Source: an uncultured Collinsella sp. (lineage in GTDB: Bacteria > Actinomycetota > Coriobacteriia > Coriobacteriales > Coriobacteriaceae). Taken from it: a DNA stretch of 64,000 bases. A program made the translations under genes and the position numbers. Below are positions 1 through 8,518 of the stretch, piece after piece. Within the stretch, counting starts at the first letter, position 1. The number at the start of each line of letters is the position of its first letter. Where the stretch lies: contig URAD01000006.1 in the NCBI GenBank assembly GCA_900545745.1, positions 1-64,000 on the forward strand, read 5' to 3'. The notes below the pieces were generated by a model. It was not told the origin of the DNA and searched no databases. It saw only the letters and a list, made by a program, of their open reading frames with translations.

Positions 1-594
1 TTCGTCAAGCACTTTGAGGACCGCGGCTTTACGAACATTGTGCTTTCGGCCAAGGCCCATAGCGTGCAAACGACGCTCGATACCTATCGAGCCCTGTCGC
101 GTGAGATTCCCCACGTTCCGCTTCACCTGGGCGTGACGGAGGCGGGGACCAAGCTCCAGGGCACCATCAAGAGCTCTGTAGGCTTGGGTATCTTGCTTTC
201 CGAAGGCATTGGCGACACCATGCGTGTGTCGCTCACAGCCGATCCGGTTGAGGAGCCGCCGGTTGCCTGGGGTATTCTGCAGTCGTTGGGCCTGCGTCGC
301 CGTGGCCCCGAGATTGTCTCGTGCCCCACGTGCGCCCGCTGCCAGGTTAACCTTATTCCCATTGCCGAGGAAGTAACCGAGCGGCTTAAGAACTATACCG
401 CGCCGCTTTCGATTGCCGTTATGGGATGTGCCGTTAATGGCCCCGGCGAGGCTTCTGATGCCGACCTGGGCGTTGCTTGCGGACGTGGTCAGGCCTTGCT
501 CTTTTCGCATGGCCAGATCATTGGTAAAGTAGCTGAGGACCAAATTGTCGACGCGCTTATGGCAGAGGTCGACAAGCTTATTGAGGAGAAATAA
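1..594 (+). CDS. ispG: 4-hydroxy-3-methylbut-2-en-1-yl diphosphate synthase, C-terminal part (5' end outside window)
   Basis: Frame 1 is open from the first base to a TAA at 592-594, giving the last 197 residues. IspG (GcpE) is the [4Fe-4S] enzyme of the penultimate step of the MEP isoprenoid pathway, reducing methylerythritol cyclodiphosphate to HMBPP in the cytosol. The C-terminal iron-sulfur domain is intact: CPTC (codons at 322 and 331), MGC (427) and the following Glu in NGPGEA (448) correspond to the three cluster cysteines and the fourth, glutamate ligand. The upstream part matches the end of the TIM barrel (HLGVTEAG). proS follows with no gap (TAA then ATG), so the two are probably co-transcribed; dxr and a site-2 protease are the usual upstream neighbours but cannot be seen here. 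Confidence 0.95.
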   Translation, partial: FVKHFEDRGFTNIVLSAKAHSVQTTLDTYRALSREIPHVPLHLGVTEAGTKLQGTIKSSVGLGILLSEGIGDTMRVSLTADPVEEPPVAWGILQSLGLRRRGPEIVSCPTCARCQVNLIPIAEEVTERLKNYTAPLSIAVMGCAVNGPGEASDADLGVACGRGQALLFSHGQIIGKVAEDQIVDALMAEVDKLIEEK

Positions 595-2316
<1,722 letters not shown>

Positions 2317-2346
2317 TCGACGATTTCGCTTGTAGTTCGATATGTG

Positions 2347-2397
2347 GGACGGCCCCGCATTTCTCCAATCGGGGAGATGCGGGGCCGTCCTATTATC
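2347..2397 (+). terminator. rho-independent terminator of ispG-proS
   Basis: Inverted arms 2347-2366 and 2371-2390 share a 14-bp perfect outer match (GGACGGCCCCGCAT) around an AATC loop, followed by a short T-rich stretch. It lies 30 nt after the proS stop. Confidence 0.85.
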
Positions 2398-2420
2398 TTG
2401 TAGCATCCTCGATATCTAAA

Positions 2421-2460
2421 AGGAAAACCCCACAGCCCATGCGAGCTGCGGGGTTTTCCA
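2421..2460. terminator. bidirectional terminator between convergent proS and phosphotransferase genes
   Basis: Arms 2422-2436 and 2445-2459 pair over 15 bp with one mismatch. The stem ends in AAAA on the left and TTTT on the right, so it has a U-run in both directions. It closes the minus-strand gene ending at 2495 and backs up the terminator at 2347. Confidence 0.8.
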
Positions 2461-2494
2461 TTATGCCTCCGATGCGAAATAAATCGCTCAGATA

Positions 2495-3259
2495 TTACTG
2501 ATAATCGACGACGTCGATCCAGTTCTTCAGGAACTCATCGTTCACGTTGCGCTTACGAGCGAGCTCGGAAGCGGCGACGATGCTCGTCCACTGACGCACG
2601 ACCTGCATGGGCATGTCGGCACGGTCGCAGTAGAGCTCCAGGTAGGCCTCGGCCTGGTCCTTGCTGTTGAGGGCAAAGAGCAGGTAGGTGGTGGCAACGT
2701 CGGCAGCAGGGGAGCCCTGGGTGGCGTGTGCCCAGTCGCACACATAGAGCTGGCCGTCGTCGCCGACGATGACGTTGGAGGGGTTGAAGTCGCCGTGGCA
2801 GACCTTGAACTCCTTGGTCATGCCGTCCAGACGCTCCTGAAGGTTGTAGCGCGTGGTGGCATTGAGCTGATCAAGGCTGTCGATCATGCGGGCGTACTTG
2901 TCGCGCTGACGGTTGAGCAGCGGGGAGGTGTAGCCGTGGATCTCGATCTGGAGGTCGACGAACATCTCGAGGTACTCACCAAAGCGCTGGGGCTCGGCAG
3001 TCATCTTCTCGGCAAGGGTGGTGCCCGGAACCTTCTCGGTCACGAGCGCCCAGCCGTTGGCGTTCTCGAGCTGGGAAACCTCGAGCGCCTTGGGGCTGCG
3101 GATGCCGCACTCATTGATGCGGGCAAGATTCAAAGCCTCGTTGAACACGTCGGAGACAGGCTTGGTCTCGTTAAAGACCTTGACGATCTTGTCGCCCAGG
3201 TCGTAAACGACCTTGTTGCCACGGCGGACGAGCTCGGTCTTGGAATCGGGTAGCAGCAT
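2495..3259 (-). CDS. aminoglycoside/choline-kinase-like phosphotransferase (APH family)
   Basis: A 254-residue protein with the eukaryotic-like kinase fold of the APH family. The catalytic loop is HGDFNPSN (155-162), with Asp157 as the expected base and Asn162 as a metal ligand. The metal-binding Asp equivalent to DFG is in CDWAH (175). Lys27 in GDKIVKVF is a plausible ATP-binding lysine. The substrate is unknown; such proteins phosphorylate small hydroxylated molecules (choline, thiamine, sugars, antibiotics), and nothing here indicates resistance. The start at 3259 has AAAGGA 8 nt upstream. It lies 88 bp downstream of adhE on the same strand with a hairpin between them. Confidence 0.75.
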   Translation of the reverse strand: MLLPDSKTELVRRGNKVVYDLGDKIVKVFNETKPVSDVFNEALNLARINECGIRSPKALEVSQLENANGWALVTEKVPGTTLAEKMTAEPQRFGEYLEMFVDLQIEIHGYTSPLLNRQRDKYARMIDSLDQLNATTRYNLQERLDGMTKEFKVCHGDFNPSNVIVGDDGQLYVCDWAHATQGSPAADVATTYLLFALNSKDQAEAYLELYCDRADMPMQVVRQWTSIVAASELARKRNVNDEFLKNWIDVVDYQ

Positions 3260-3292
3260 GGTTGCATCCTTTCAACGATGCGATAGAAGCGA

Positions 3293-3329
3293 CGGCGGGG
3301 GTGTGTGAAACACCCGTGCACCCCCGCCG
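3293..3329 (-). other. GC-rich hairpin between adhE and the phosphotransferase gene
   Basis: Perfect 11-bp arms (3293-3303 and 3319-3329, CGGCGGGGGTG type). On the minus strand a U6 run precedes the hairpin instead of following it, so this is not a canonical terminator for adhE. It may stabilise or process the adhE mRNA 3' end or separate the two cistrons. Confidence 0.5.
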
Positions 3330-3347
3330 CAAAAAACCGTGCTAAAA

Positions 3348-5996
3348 CTAGCAGACGGCGTAGTCCTGAGGCTCGCGGCCGTAGTAGGCGTCCAGGTAGA
3401 GCTCCTTGATCTCGCTCATGAGCGGGTAGCGCGGGTTGGCGCCGGTGCACTGGTCGTTGAATGCCTGCTCGGTCATCTCGTCGAGGGTGTCGAGGAAGTA
3501 CTGCTCGTCAACACCGTAGTCGGCGATGGTCTTCTTGACACCGATGAAGTCCTTGAGCTCCTCGAGCTTCGTGATGAAGTTCTCGAAGACCTCCTTGTCG
3601 TCCTTGCCCTCGATGCCGCAGTACTTGGCCATCTCGGCGTAGTTGTGCAGCGCGTTGGGGTAAGGATACTGGGAGAAGGTACCCATCTTGACGGGAGCCT
3701 CGGCGGCGTTGTAGCGCATGACGCGGGTCAGGATGACGGCGTTAGCGATGCCGTGGGGCAGGTGATGGAAAGCGCCGAGCTTGTGAGCCATGGAGTGGTT
3801 GAGGCCCAGGAAGGCGTTGGCGAAGGCCATACCGGCCATGCAGGAGGCGTTGTGCATCTCCTCGCGGGCGTGCGGGTCCTTGGCGCCGTTCGTGAAGCTG
3901 GAGGGCAGGTTCTCAAAGACGAGCTTGGCAGCGCGCTCGGAGAGGCCCTTGGTGTAGTCGGAAGCCATGATGGAGACGTAGGACTCGATGGCGTGGGTCA
4001 TGACGTCGATGCCGGAGGCAGCGGTCAGGCCGCGCGGGGCGGTCATGCAGTTGTCGGCGTCGACGATAGCCATGTTGGGGAGCAGCGCGTAGTCGGCGAG
4101 CGGCCACTTGATGCCGGTCTCCTTGTCGGTGATGATGGCGAACGGCGTGCACTCGGAGCCGGTACCCGAGGAGGTCGGGACGGCGACGAAGTAGGCCTTC
4201 TTGCCCATCTCGGGGAAGGTGAAGATACGCTTGCGGATGTCCATGAAGTCCATGGCCATGTCCTCAAACTTGCACTCGGGGTGCTCGTACATCATCCACA
4301 TGATCTTGCCGGCGTCCATAGCGGAGCCACCGCCGACGGCGATGATGACGTCCGGTTCAAAGAGAGCCATCTGCTTGGCGCCGCGACGTGCGCACTGCAG
4401 CGACGGATCGGGCTCGACGTCGTAGAAGCAGTCGTGGGCGATGCCCATCTCGTCGAGCTTGGCCTCGATGGCGCGGGTGTTGCCATTCTTGAAGAGGAAC
4501 TGGTCGGTAACGATGAAGGCGCGCTTCTTGCCCATGACGTTGCCCAGCTCGTCGAGGGCGACGGGCGTGGAACCCTTCTTGAAGTAGACCTTCTCGGGAG
4601 CGCGGAACCACAGCATGTTCTCACGGCGCTCGGCCACAGTCTTAACGTTGATCAAGTGCTTCACCCCAACGTTCTCGGAGACGGAGTTGCCGCCCCAGGA
4701 GCCGCAGCCCAGGGTCAGAGACGGCTTCATGCCAAAGTTGTACAGGTCACCGATGCCACCGTGCGAGGACGGGGTGTTGATGACGATGCGGCAGGCCTTC
4801 ATGACGTGCTCGAACAGGTTGATCTTCTCGGCCTGGGCGGGGTGCACGTACAGAGAGGCGGTGTGGCCCGGGCCACCGGCGAGCACCAGGTGCTCGGCCT
4901 TGTCGACGGCCTCCTGGAAGTCCTTGGCGTGGTACATGGCCAGGACCGGGGAGAGCTTCTCGTGGGAGAACTCCTCCTTGGCGGGGTCGGTGGAGGTGAC
5001 CTCGGCGATCAGGATCTTAGTCTTGGCGGGAACCTCGATGCCGGCGAGCTCGGCGATCTTGGCGGCAGCCATGCCGGGGATGCGGTGATCGAGGGCGCCG
5101 TTCTTGAACATGGCGGCACGCAGGGCCTCCATCTCGGCACCCTGCTTGACGAAGTAGCAGCCGCGCTTCTGGAACTCGGCCTTGACCTGGTCGTAGATGG
5201 TGTCGATGACGGTCACGGACTGCTCGGAAGCGCAGATCATGCCGTTGTCGAAGGTCTTGGAGTGGATGATGGAGTTGACTGCGAGCAGAACGTCGGCGGT
5301 GTCGTCGATGACGACCGGGGTGTTACCGGCGCCAACGCCCAGGGCGGGCTTGCCCGAGGAGTAGGCGGCCTTGACCATGCCCGGGCCACCGGTGGCGAGG
5401 ATGATGTCGACGTCGCGCATGACCATGTTGGTCAGCTCGATGGAGGGGACATCGACCCAGCCGATGATGCCCTCGGGGGCGCCGGCCTTGACGGCGGCGT
5501 CAAGCACGAGCTTGGCAGCGGCGATGGTGCACTTGGCGGCAGCCGGGTGCGGGGAGATGATGATGGCATTGCGGGTCTTCAGGCTGATCAGCGTCTTGAA
5601 GATTGCGGTGGAGGTGGGGTTGGTCGTCGGGATGACGGCGCCCACGATGCCGATGGGCTCGGCGATCTTGGTGATGCCGTAAGCCTCGTCGCGCTCCAGG
5701 ACACCACAGGTCTTGGTGTTCTTGTAAGCGTTGTAGATGTACTCTGCGGCGTAGTGGTTCTTGATGACCTTGTCCTCAAGAACGCCGCGGCCGGTCTCCT
5801 CGATGGCCATCTTCGCCAACGGGATACGAGCCTTGTTGGCGGCCATGGCGGCCTCATAGAAGATCTTGTCGACCTGCTCCTGCGTGTACGTAGCAAAAAG
5901 CGCCTGGGCCTCTCGCATCTGAGAGAGCTTAGCCTCAAGCGCCTCTACGTTGTCCACAATTGCGGGAGTAGTGTTTTCCGGTGACTTTTTCACCAT
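3348..5996 (-). CDS. adhE: bifunctional acetaldehyde-CoA/alcohol dehydrogenase AdhE
   Basis: Reduces acetyl-CoA to acetaldehyde and then ethanol, regenerating NAD+ during fermentation. Its 882 residues are the normal AdhE length. The N-terminal CoA-acylating aldehyde dehydrogenase domain has the catalytic Cys255 in MICASEQS and an NAD-binding region near 200-225. The C-terminal iron-dependent alcohol dehydrogenase domain, from about residue 450, shows GGGSAMDAGK for NAD and a His-rich iron motif (HSMAHKLGAFHHLPHG). AdhE normally assembles into filaments called spirosomes. The start at 5996 has AAGGAG upstream. A 12-bp inverted operator-like repeat and a candidate promoter lie in the 5' gap. 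Confidence 0.97.
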   Translation of the reverse strand: MVKKSPENTTPAIVDNVEALEAKLSQMREAQALFATYTQEQVDKIFYEAAMAANKARIPLAKMAIEETGRGVLEDKVIKNHYAAEYIYNAYKNTKTCGVLERDEAYGITKIAEPIGIVGAVIPTTNPTSTAIFKTLISLKTRNAIIISPHPAAAKCTIAAAKLVLDAAVKAGAPEGIIGWVDVPSIELTNMVMRDVDIILATGGPGMVKAAYSSGKPALGVGAGNTPVVIDDTADVLLAVNSIIHSKTFDNGMICASEQSVTVIDTIYDQVKAEFQKRGCYFVKQGAEMEALRAAMFKNGALDHRIPGMAAAKIAELAGIEVPAKTKILIAEVTSTDPAKEEFSHEKLSPVLAMYHAKDFQEAVDKAEHLVLAGGPGHTASLYVHPAQAEKINLFEHVMKACRIVINTPSSHGGIGDLYNFGMKPSLTLGCGSWGGNSVSENVGVKHLINVKTVAERRENMLWFRAPEKVYFKKGSTPVALDELGNVMGKKRAFIVTDQFLFKNGNTRAIEAKLDEMGIAHDCFYDVEPDPSLQCARRGAKQMALFEPDVIIAVGGGSAMDAGKIMWMMYEHPECKFEDMAMDFMDIRKRIFTFPEMGKKAYFVAVPTSSGTGSECTPFAIITDKETGIKWPLADYALLPNMAIVDADNCMTAPRGLTAASGIDVMTHAIESYVSIMASDYTKGLSERAAKLVFENLPSSFTNGAKDPHAREEMHNASCMAGMAFANAFLGLNHSMAHKLGAFHHLPHGIANAVILTRVMRYNAAEAPVKMGTFSQYPYPNALHNYAEMAKYCGIEGKDDKEVFENFITKLEELKDFIGVKKTIADYGVDEQYFLDTLDEMTEQAFNDQCTGANPRYPLMSEIKELYLDAYYGREPQDYAVC

Positions 5997-6036
5997 TTGT
6001 GTCTCCTTGCGATCGGAGATTTACCCTACGCCTTGC

Positions 6037-6042
6037 ATGATA
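6037..6042 (-). promoter_or_regulatory. candidate extended -10 of the adhE promoter
   Basis: The minus strand reads TGCTATCAT, an extended -10 (TGn plus TATCAT), about 40 nt upstream of the adhE start. No good -35 is visible at 16-18 nt. Confidence 0.4.
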
Positions 6043-6088
6043 GCAAGAAATTATTCGGCGAACGGTAAGATTCCTTTAAAAGGCACAC

Positions 6089-6118
6089 TAAAACGCTTCA
6101 ATAAACTGAAACGTTTTA
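6089..6118. promoter_or_regulatory. 12-bp inverted repeat, probable operator upstream of adhE
   Basis: TAAAACGCTTCA (6089-6100) and TGAAACGTTTTA (6107-6118) are inverted copies with one mismatch and a 6-bp AT-rich spacer. Each half is itself nearly palindromic around ACGT/ACGC, like LacI-family half-operators. The site sits about 47-76 bp upstream of the candidate adhE -10. The regulator is unknown. Confidence 0.5.
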
Positions 6119-6153
6119 ACTAAAACTATTTGCCTGCTCCACCGCCCCGCTCG

Positions 6154-6198
6154 TTGGGGACAGGCTTACATGAGTGCTTTCACTCATTTGGGACAGAC
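6154..6198 (+). repeat. REP-like 45-bp inverted repeat, left copy
   Basis: Matches the reverse complement of 7139-7183 at 41 of 45 positions. It contains a 7-bp hairpin (ATGAGTG, CTTT loop, CACTCAT) flanked by two direct GGACAG copies, the REP-like layout of a hairpin with a conserved side motif. The transposase gene lies between the two copies. Confidence 0.8.
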
Positions 6199-6328
6199 AT
6201 CGTTTTGCCATTTTGCCGTTCTGGGCCTGTTATTGCCGCTTATTGGATATAAATAGGTTGCAGGCTCAGCATTTCGCGTTGCTTCTCTCCTTTTAGGTGT
6301 TGCCTGAACAGTTTTGAAAGGAGAGATT

Positions 6329-7105
6329 ATGCCCCGATGCGCCCGCCCCGTTTCGATCACCGGCTGTTACCACGTCTTTGACCGCGGCAACTCCAAACAG
6401 ATTATTTTTGAAGATGACTCCGACCGTTATCGTTTCTTATCGGATATCTCGGACAGGTTTGCGCGCCATGAAGTGGCGGTGTTGGCTTGGTGCCTTATGG
6501 ACAACCACTTCCATTTGATGGTTGATGACCCATATGACAACCTTTCAAAGGCAATGCAGTGCGCGCTGACGGCATATGCTAAGTATTTCAATGGAAAAAC
6601 GGGGAGAACGGGACATCTGTTTGACAATCGCTATTCGCGGGTCGCGGTTGAGTCGGACACGCAGGCGGTGCAGCTGCTCGACTATATTCATCTCAATCCC
6701 GTGAAGGGTGCGCTTGACTCGCTCGATGCGTACCGCTGGTCAAGCTATAAGGCGTATCAGCTGGGCTATGATCCCTTTGACATCTGTGATGCGGCCCCTA
6801 TGCTCGATATTGTCGGAGGCTCCCGTTGCTATTGCGAGCATCTCGAGGAAGTTGCCGGGCGCATCTGGTCAGTGGAGGTTCTTCCACGCCGGCGGATCCC
6901 CGATGAGGAGGCCCTTTCCGTTGCGCATGAAGTCCTGCCGAGCATAGATCCTGCGCTGCTCAAGGCCCTGCCACGCCCCGATCGCGATGCCTGTCTGCTG
7001 AGGCTCAGGCGGGCGCATCTCACGGTCAAGCAAATTGCCCGTATCACCGGCATCGGCGCTACAAGCGTAACCAAGGCCACCGCGGGCTGGAACGAGGCGG
7101 CGTGA
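6329..7105 (+). CDS. REP-associated tyrosine transposase (Y1 / IS200-like)
   Basis: A 258-residue single-strand nuclease of the HuH superfamily. The two metal-binding histidines are in MDNHFHLMV (about residues 59-67), and a tyrosine in the YIHLNPVK helix region is the likely catalytic residue. The C-terminal third carries a helix-turn-helix-like segment (LTVKQIARITGIGATSV). The ATG at 6329 has AAAGGAGAG 4-12 nt upstream and is preferred to a TTG 15 nt earlier. Chromosomal single copies flanked by inverted REP-like sequences are typical of RAYTs, which are thought to act on REP hairpins; here each flank is such a repeat. An IS200/IS605 relative is the alternative, but the matched inverted flanks favour RAYT. 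Confidence 0.85.
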   Translation: MPRCARPVSITGCYHVFDRGNSKQIIFEDDSDRYRFLSDISDRFARHEVAVLAWCLMDNHFHLMVDDPYDNLSKAMQCALTAYAKYFNGKTGRTGHLFDNRYSRVAVESDTQAVQLLDYIHLNPVKGALDSLDAYRWSSYKAYQLGYDPFDICDAAPMLDIVGGSRCYCEHLEEVAGRIWSVEVLPRRRIPDEEALSVAHEVLPSIDPALLKALPRPDRDACLLRLRRAHLTVKQIARITGIGATSVTKATAGWNEAA

Positions 7106-7138
7106 GGCAGGGGCCGAACCGCTGCTGGCATGCGTTAC

Positions 7139-7183
7139 GTCTGTCCCCAATGCGTGAAAACACTCATGTAAGTCTGTCCCCAA
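7139..7183 (-). repeat. REP-like 45-bp inverted repeat, right copy
   Basis: Inverted partner of 6154-6198 with four mismatches. Its hairpin is ATGCGTG/CACTCAT with one mismatch. It starts 34 bp after the transposase stop. Confidence 0.8.
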
Positions 7184-7190
7184 TGAGTGC

Positions 7191-7219
7191 AAAAAAGCGC
7201 CCTCCGTAGGGGAGGGCGC
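7191..7219 (-). terminator. rho-independent terminator of rpmB
   Basis: Arms GCGCCCTCC (7197-7205) and GGAGGGCGC (7211-7219), with A6 on the plus strand at 7191-7196, i.e. U6 after the stem for minus-strand transcription. Confidence 0.85.
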
Positions 7220-7291
7220 CTTTGGTAAGTTCTATATGAACGCGAGGTCTTTGACCCGGAGAGTCCGAGGTACTTGTTGGTAAGACCTTAT

Positions 7292-7480
7292 TTAGGAGCG
7301 CGCAACCTTGCCGGACTTGAGGCAGGTGGAGCAAACGTTCATCTTGCGACGGTGACCATCGACGACGACGTAGACGCGCTGGATGTTGGGGCGGAACTTA
7401 CGGTTGGTGACGCGGTGAGAGTGGCTGATGGAGCGACCGGCAACGGGGTGCTTACCGCAAACTTCGCAAACTTTGGACAT
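7292..7480 (-). CDS. rpmB: 50S ribosomal protein L28
   Basis: 62 residues, the normal L28 length, beginning MSKVCEVCGK. It is the zinc-binding (C+) form, with CEVC near the N-terminus and CSTC near the C-terminus. The start at 7480 is set by AAGGAGGG 6 nt upstream; an upstream extension of the open frame to 7528 lacks such a site. It is monocistronic: its own terminator at 7191 and a candidate promoter at 7535. Confidence 0.96.
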   Translation of the reverse strand: MSKVCEVCGKHPVAGRSISHSHRVTNRKFRPNIQRVYVVVDGHRRKMNVCSTCLKSGKVARS

Positions 7481-7534
7481 AACTGACCCTCCTTGGGCGA
7501 CAAACGAACATGTCGCGTTAACAAACAAGCCTGA

Positions 7535-7540
7535 ACTATA
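7535..7540 (-). promoter_or_regulatory. candidate extended -10 of rpmB
   Basis: The minus strand reads TGCTATAGT, identical to the nine bases in front of rpsT at 20219. No clear -35. The 5' leader would be about 47 nt. Confidence 0.5.
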
Positions 7541-7769
7541 GCACAGAAGCAGCTCCCTGTGCGTAATCTACACAGAGATATTCCTCTTTTGGCGATAGTG
7601 CTCACGCCACGGCCCTGGACGTAGATCCGATTTGCGTGCAGCAGAGGGGATTATGCCAGCTCGTGCGTGCGTTTTCAAGCTCGTCCCACAAATATATAGG
7701 TTTATTGAGCATTGGGCTCCGTTTACGGATTGCTCTGTATTTATGCTCGCAATTAAGCTCGAGGTTGGC
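7541..7769. other. gap upstream of the pyr leader
   Basis: Between the divergent rpmB and pyr promoters I see no open frame, repeat or hairpin that I can support. Confidence 0.5.
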
Positions 7770-7775
7770 TACACT
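7770..7775 (+). promoter_or_regulatory. candidate -10 of the pyr operon
   Basis: TACACT with only a weak -35 (TCGCAA, 17-nt spacer). It would start transcription near 7782, just before the leader peptide ribosome-binding site. Confidence 0.35.
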
Positions 7776-7800
7776 ATTCCTTGACCATTAAAGGGGTACG

Positions 7801-7890
7801 AGATGCCCACATGGAATTACATAGCTGCCAAAGAGCAGCCCTTCCTGTGGGTGTCTGGTCCGCTTTAAGCGGTCGGGCATCTATTTTTTT
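7801..7890 (+). promoter_or_regulatory. structured pyr leader: PyrR-binding-like hairpin plus attenuator
   Basis: Hairpin 7806-7851: CCCACA pairs with TGTGGG, then GGAA with TTCC, an asymmetric internal loop (TTACATA / CC), a 5-bp GCTGC/GCAGC stem and the hexaloop CAAAGA. PyrR binding loops have an upper stem capped by a CNGNGA-like hexaloop above a bulge; this loop matches five of six positions. AGATGCCC (7801-7808) can instead pair with GGGCATCT (7875-7882), which is followed by A and T7, giving a terminator. The two folds share 7806-7808. Together with pyrR directly downstream this points to UMP/PyrR or translation-coupled attenuation. Confidence 0.6.
7803..7868 (+). CDS. possible 21-residue pyr leader peptide
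   Basis: ATG at 7803 preceded by AAAGGGG (7790-7796) at 6 nt spacing; 21 codons (MPTWNYIAAKEQPFLWVSGPL), then TAA at 7866-7868. It overlaps the whole leader structure. A ribosome reaching the stop would cover the 3' arm of the terminator (7875-7882), so translation could couple to attenuation as in enterobacterial pyrL. There is no protein family match to judge by, and the frame could be fortuitous. Confidence 0.4.
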   Translation: MPTWNYIAAKEQPFLWVSGPL

Positions 7891-7929
7891 GACTGTGTCA
7901 GCAGTCAAGACATGTGAGGAAGGAGATCG

Positions 7930-8514
7930 ATGGGCACGACTTCCCCCAAGGCGGTCATCATGGACGAGACCGCCGTCAATCGAGCGATGACCCGCATCGC
8001 GCACGAGATTCTCGAGCGCAACGAGGGCTGTGAAGACCTCGCTCTGGTCGGCATCGTCACGCGCGGCGACCTTCTGGCAAAGAAGCTCGCCGAGGAGATC
8101 AAGGAGATCGAGGGCGTCGACGTTCCGCTCGGCAGCCTCGATATCAGCTTCTACCGCGATGACTACGCCACCAATTTCGCTCCCGCGATCCACGCCACCA
8201 ACATTCCCTTCAGCGTCGATGGCAAACGCGTCGTGCTGGTGGACGACATCCTGTACACGGGTCGTACCATCCGCGCCGCTCTAGACGCCGTCATGGACCT
8301 GGGCCGTCCGAGCCGCATTGAGCTGGCAGTCCTCGTTGACCGCGGCCACCGCGAGCTCCCCATCTCGCCGGACTTTGTCGGCAAGAACGTTCCCTCGTCG
8401 CATGAGGAGAACGTGCACCTATATATGAAGGAAGTCGACGGCCACACCGCTGTCGAGATTAACGACGTCGCGCCGGGTTCCCACGTGGGCTCCGCGCCGC
8501 TGGGAGGTGAGTAG
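7930..8514 (+). CDS. pyrR: bifunctional pyr operon regulator / uracil phosphoribosyltransferase PyrR
   Basis: 194 residues with a PRTase fold. The PRPP loop VVLVDDILYTGRT (101-113) is the diagnostic motif, and ISFYRDD (72-78) is the flexible-loop region. In the family it binds pyr mRNA in response to UMP and has weak uracil phosphoribosyltransferase activity. It is the first gene of pyrR-B-C-K-D-F behind the leader at 7801. GGAAGGAG lies just upstream of the ATG at 7930. Confidence 0.95.
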   Translation: MGTTSPKAVIMDETAVNRAMTRIAHEILERNEGCEDLALVGIVTRGDLLAKKLAEEIKEIEGVDVPLGSLDISFYRDDYATNFAPAIHATNIPFSVDGKRVVLVDDILYTGRTIRAALDAVMDLGRPSRIELAVLVDRGHRELPISPDFVGKNVPSSHEENVHLYMKEVDGHTAVEINDVAPGSHVGSAPLGGE

Positions 8515-8518
8515 TACC

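Larger units (their letters stand above)
5997..6328. other. divergent gap between adhE and the transposase gene
   Basis: These 332 bp hold the adhE promoter and operator candidates on the left and the left 45-bp REP-like repeat (6154-6198) in the middle. The stretch 6199-6316 has no recognisable element beyond the transposase ribosome-binding site (AAAGGAGAG, 6317-6325). Confidence 0.6.

Noticed and set aside
3339..5984. 881-codon open frame on the plus strand
   Set aside because: Exact antisense shadow of adhE; the translation is low-complexity Gly/Val/Leu/Asp with no family features.
6061..6130. Rex or cre site upstream of adhE
   Set aside because: No TTGTGAA-type Rex palindrome is present, and the ACGT-centred repeats do not fit the cre consensus at its central CG positions.
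7228..7291. tRNA-like or small RNA gene after the rpmB terminator
   Set aside because: No cloverleaf or T-arm (GGTTCRA) could be built; the sequence is simply the rpmB 3' region.
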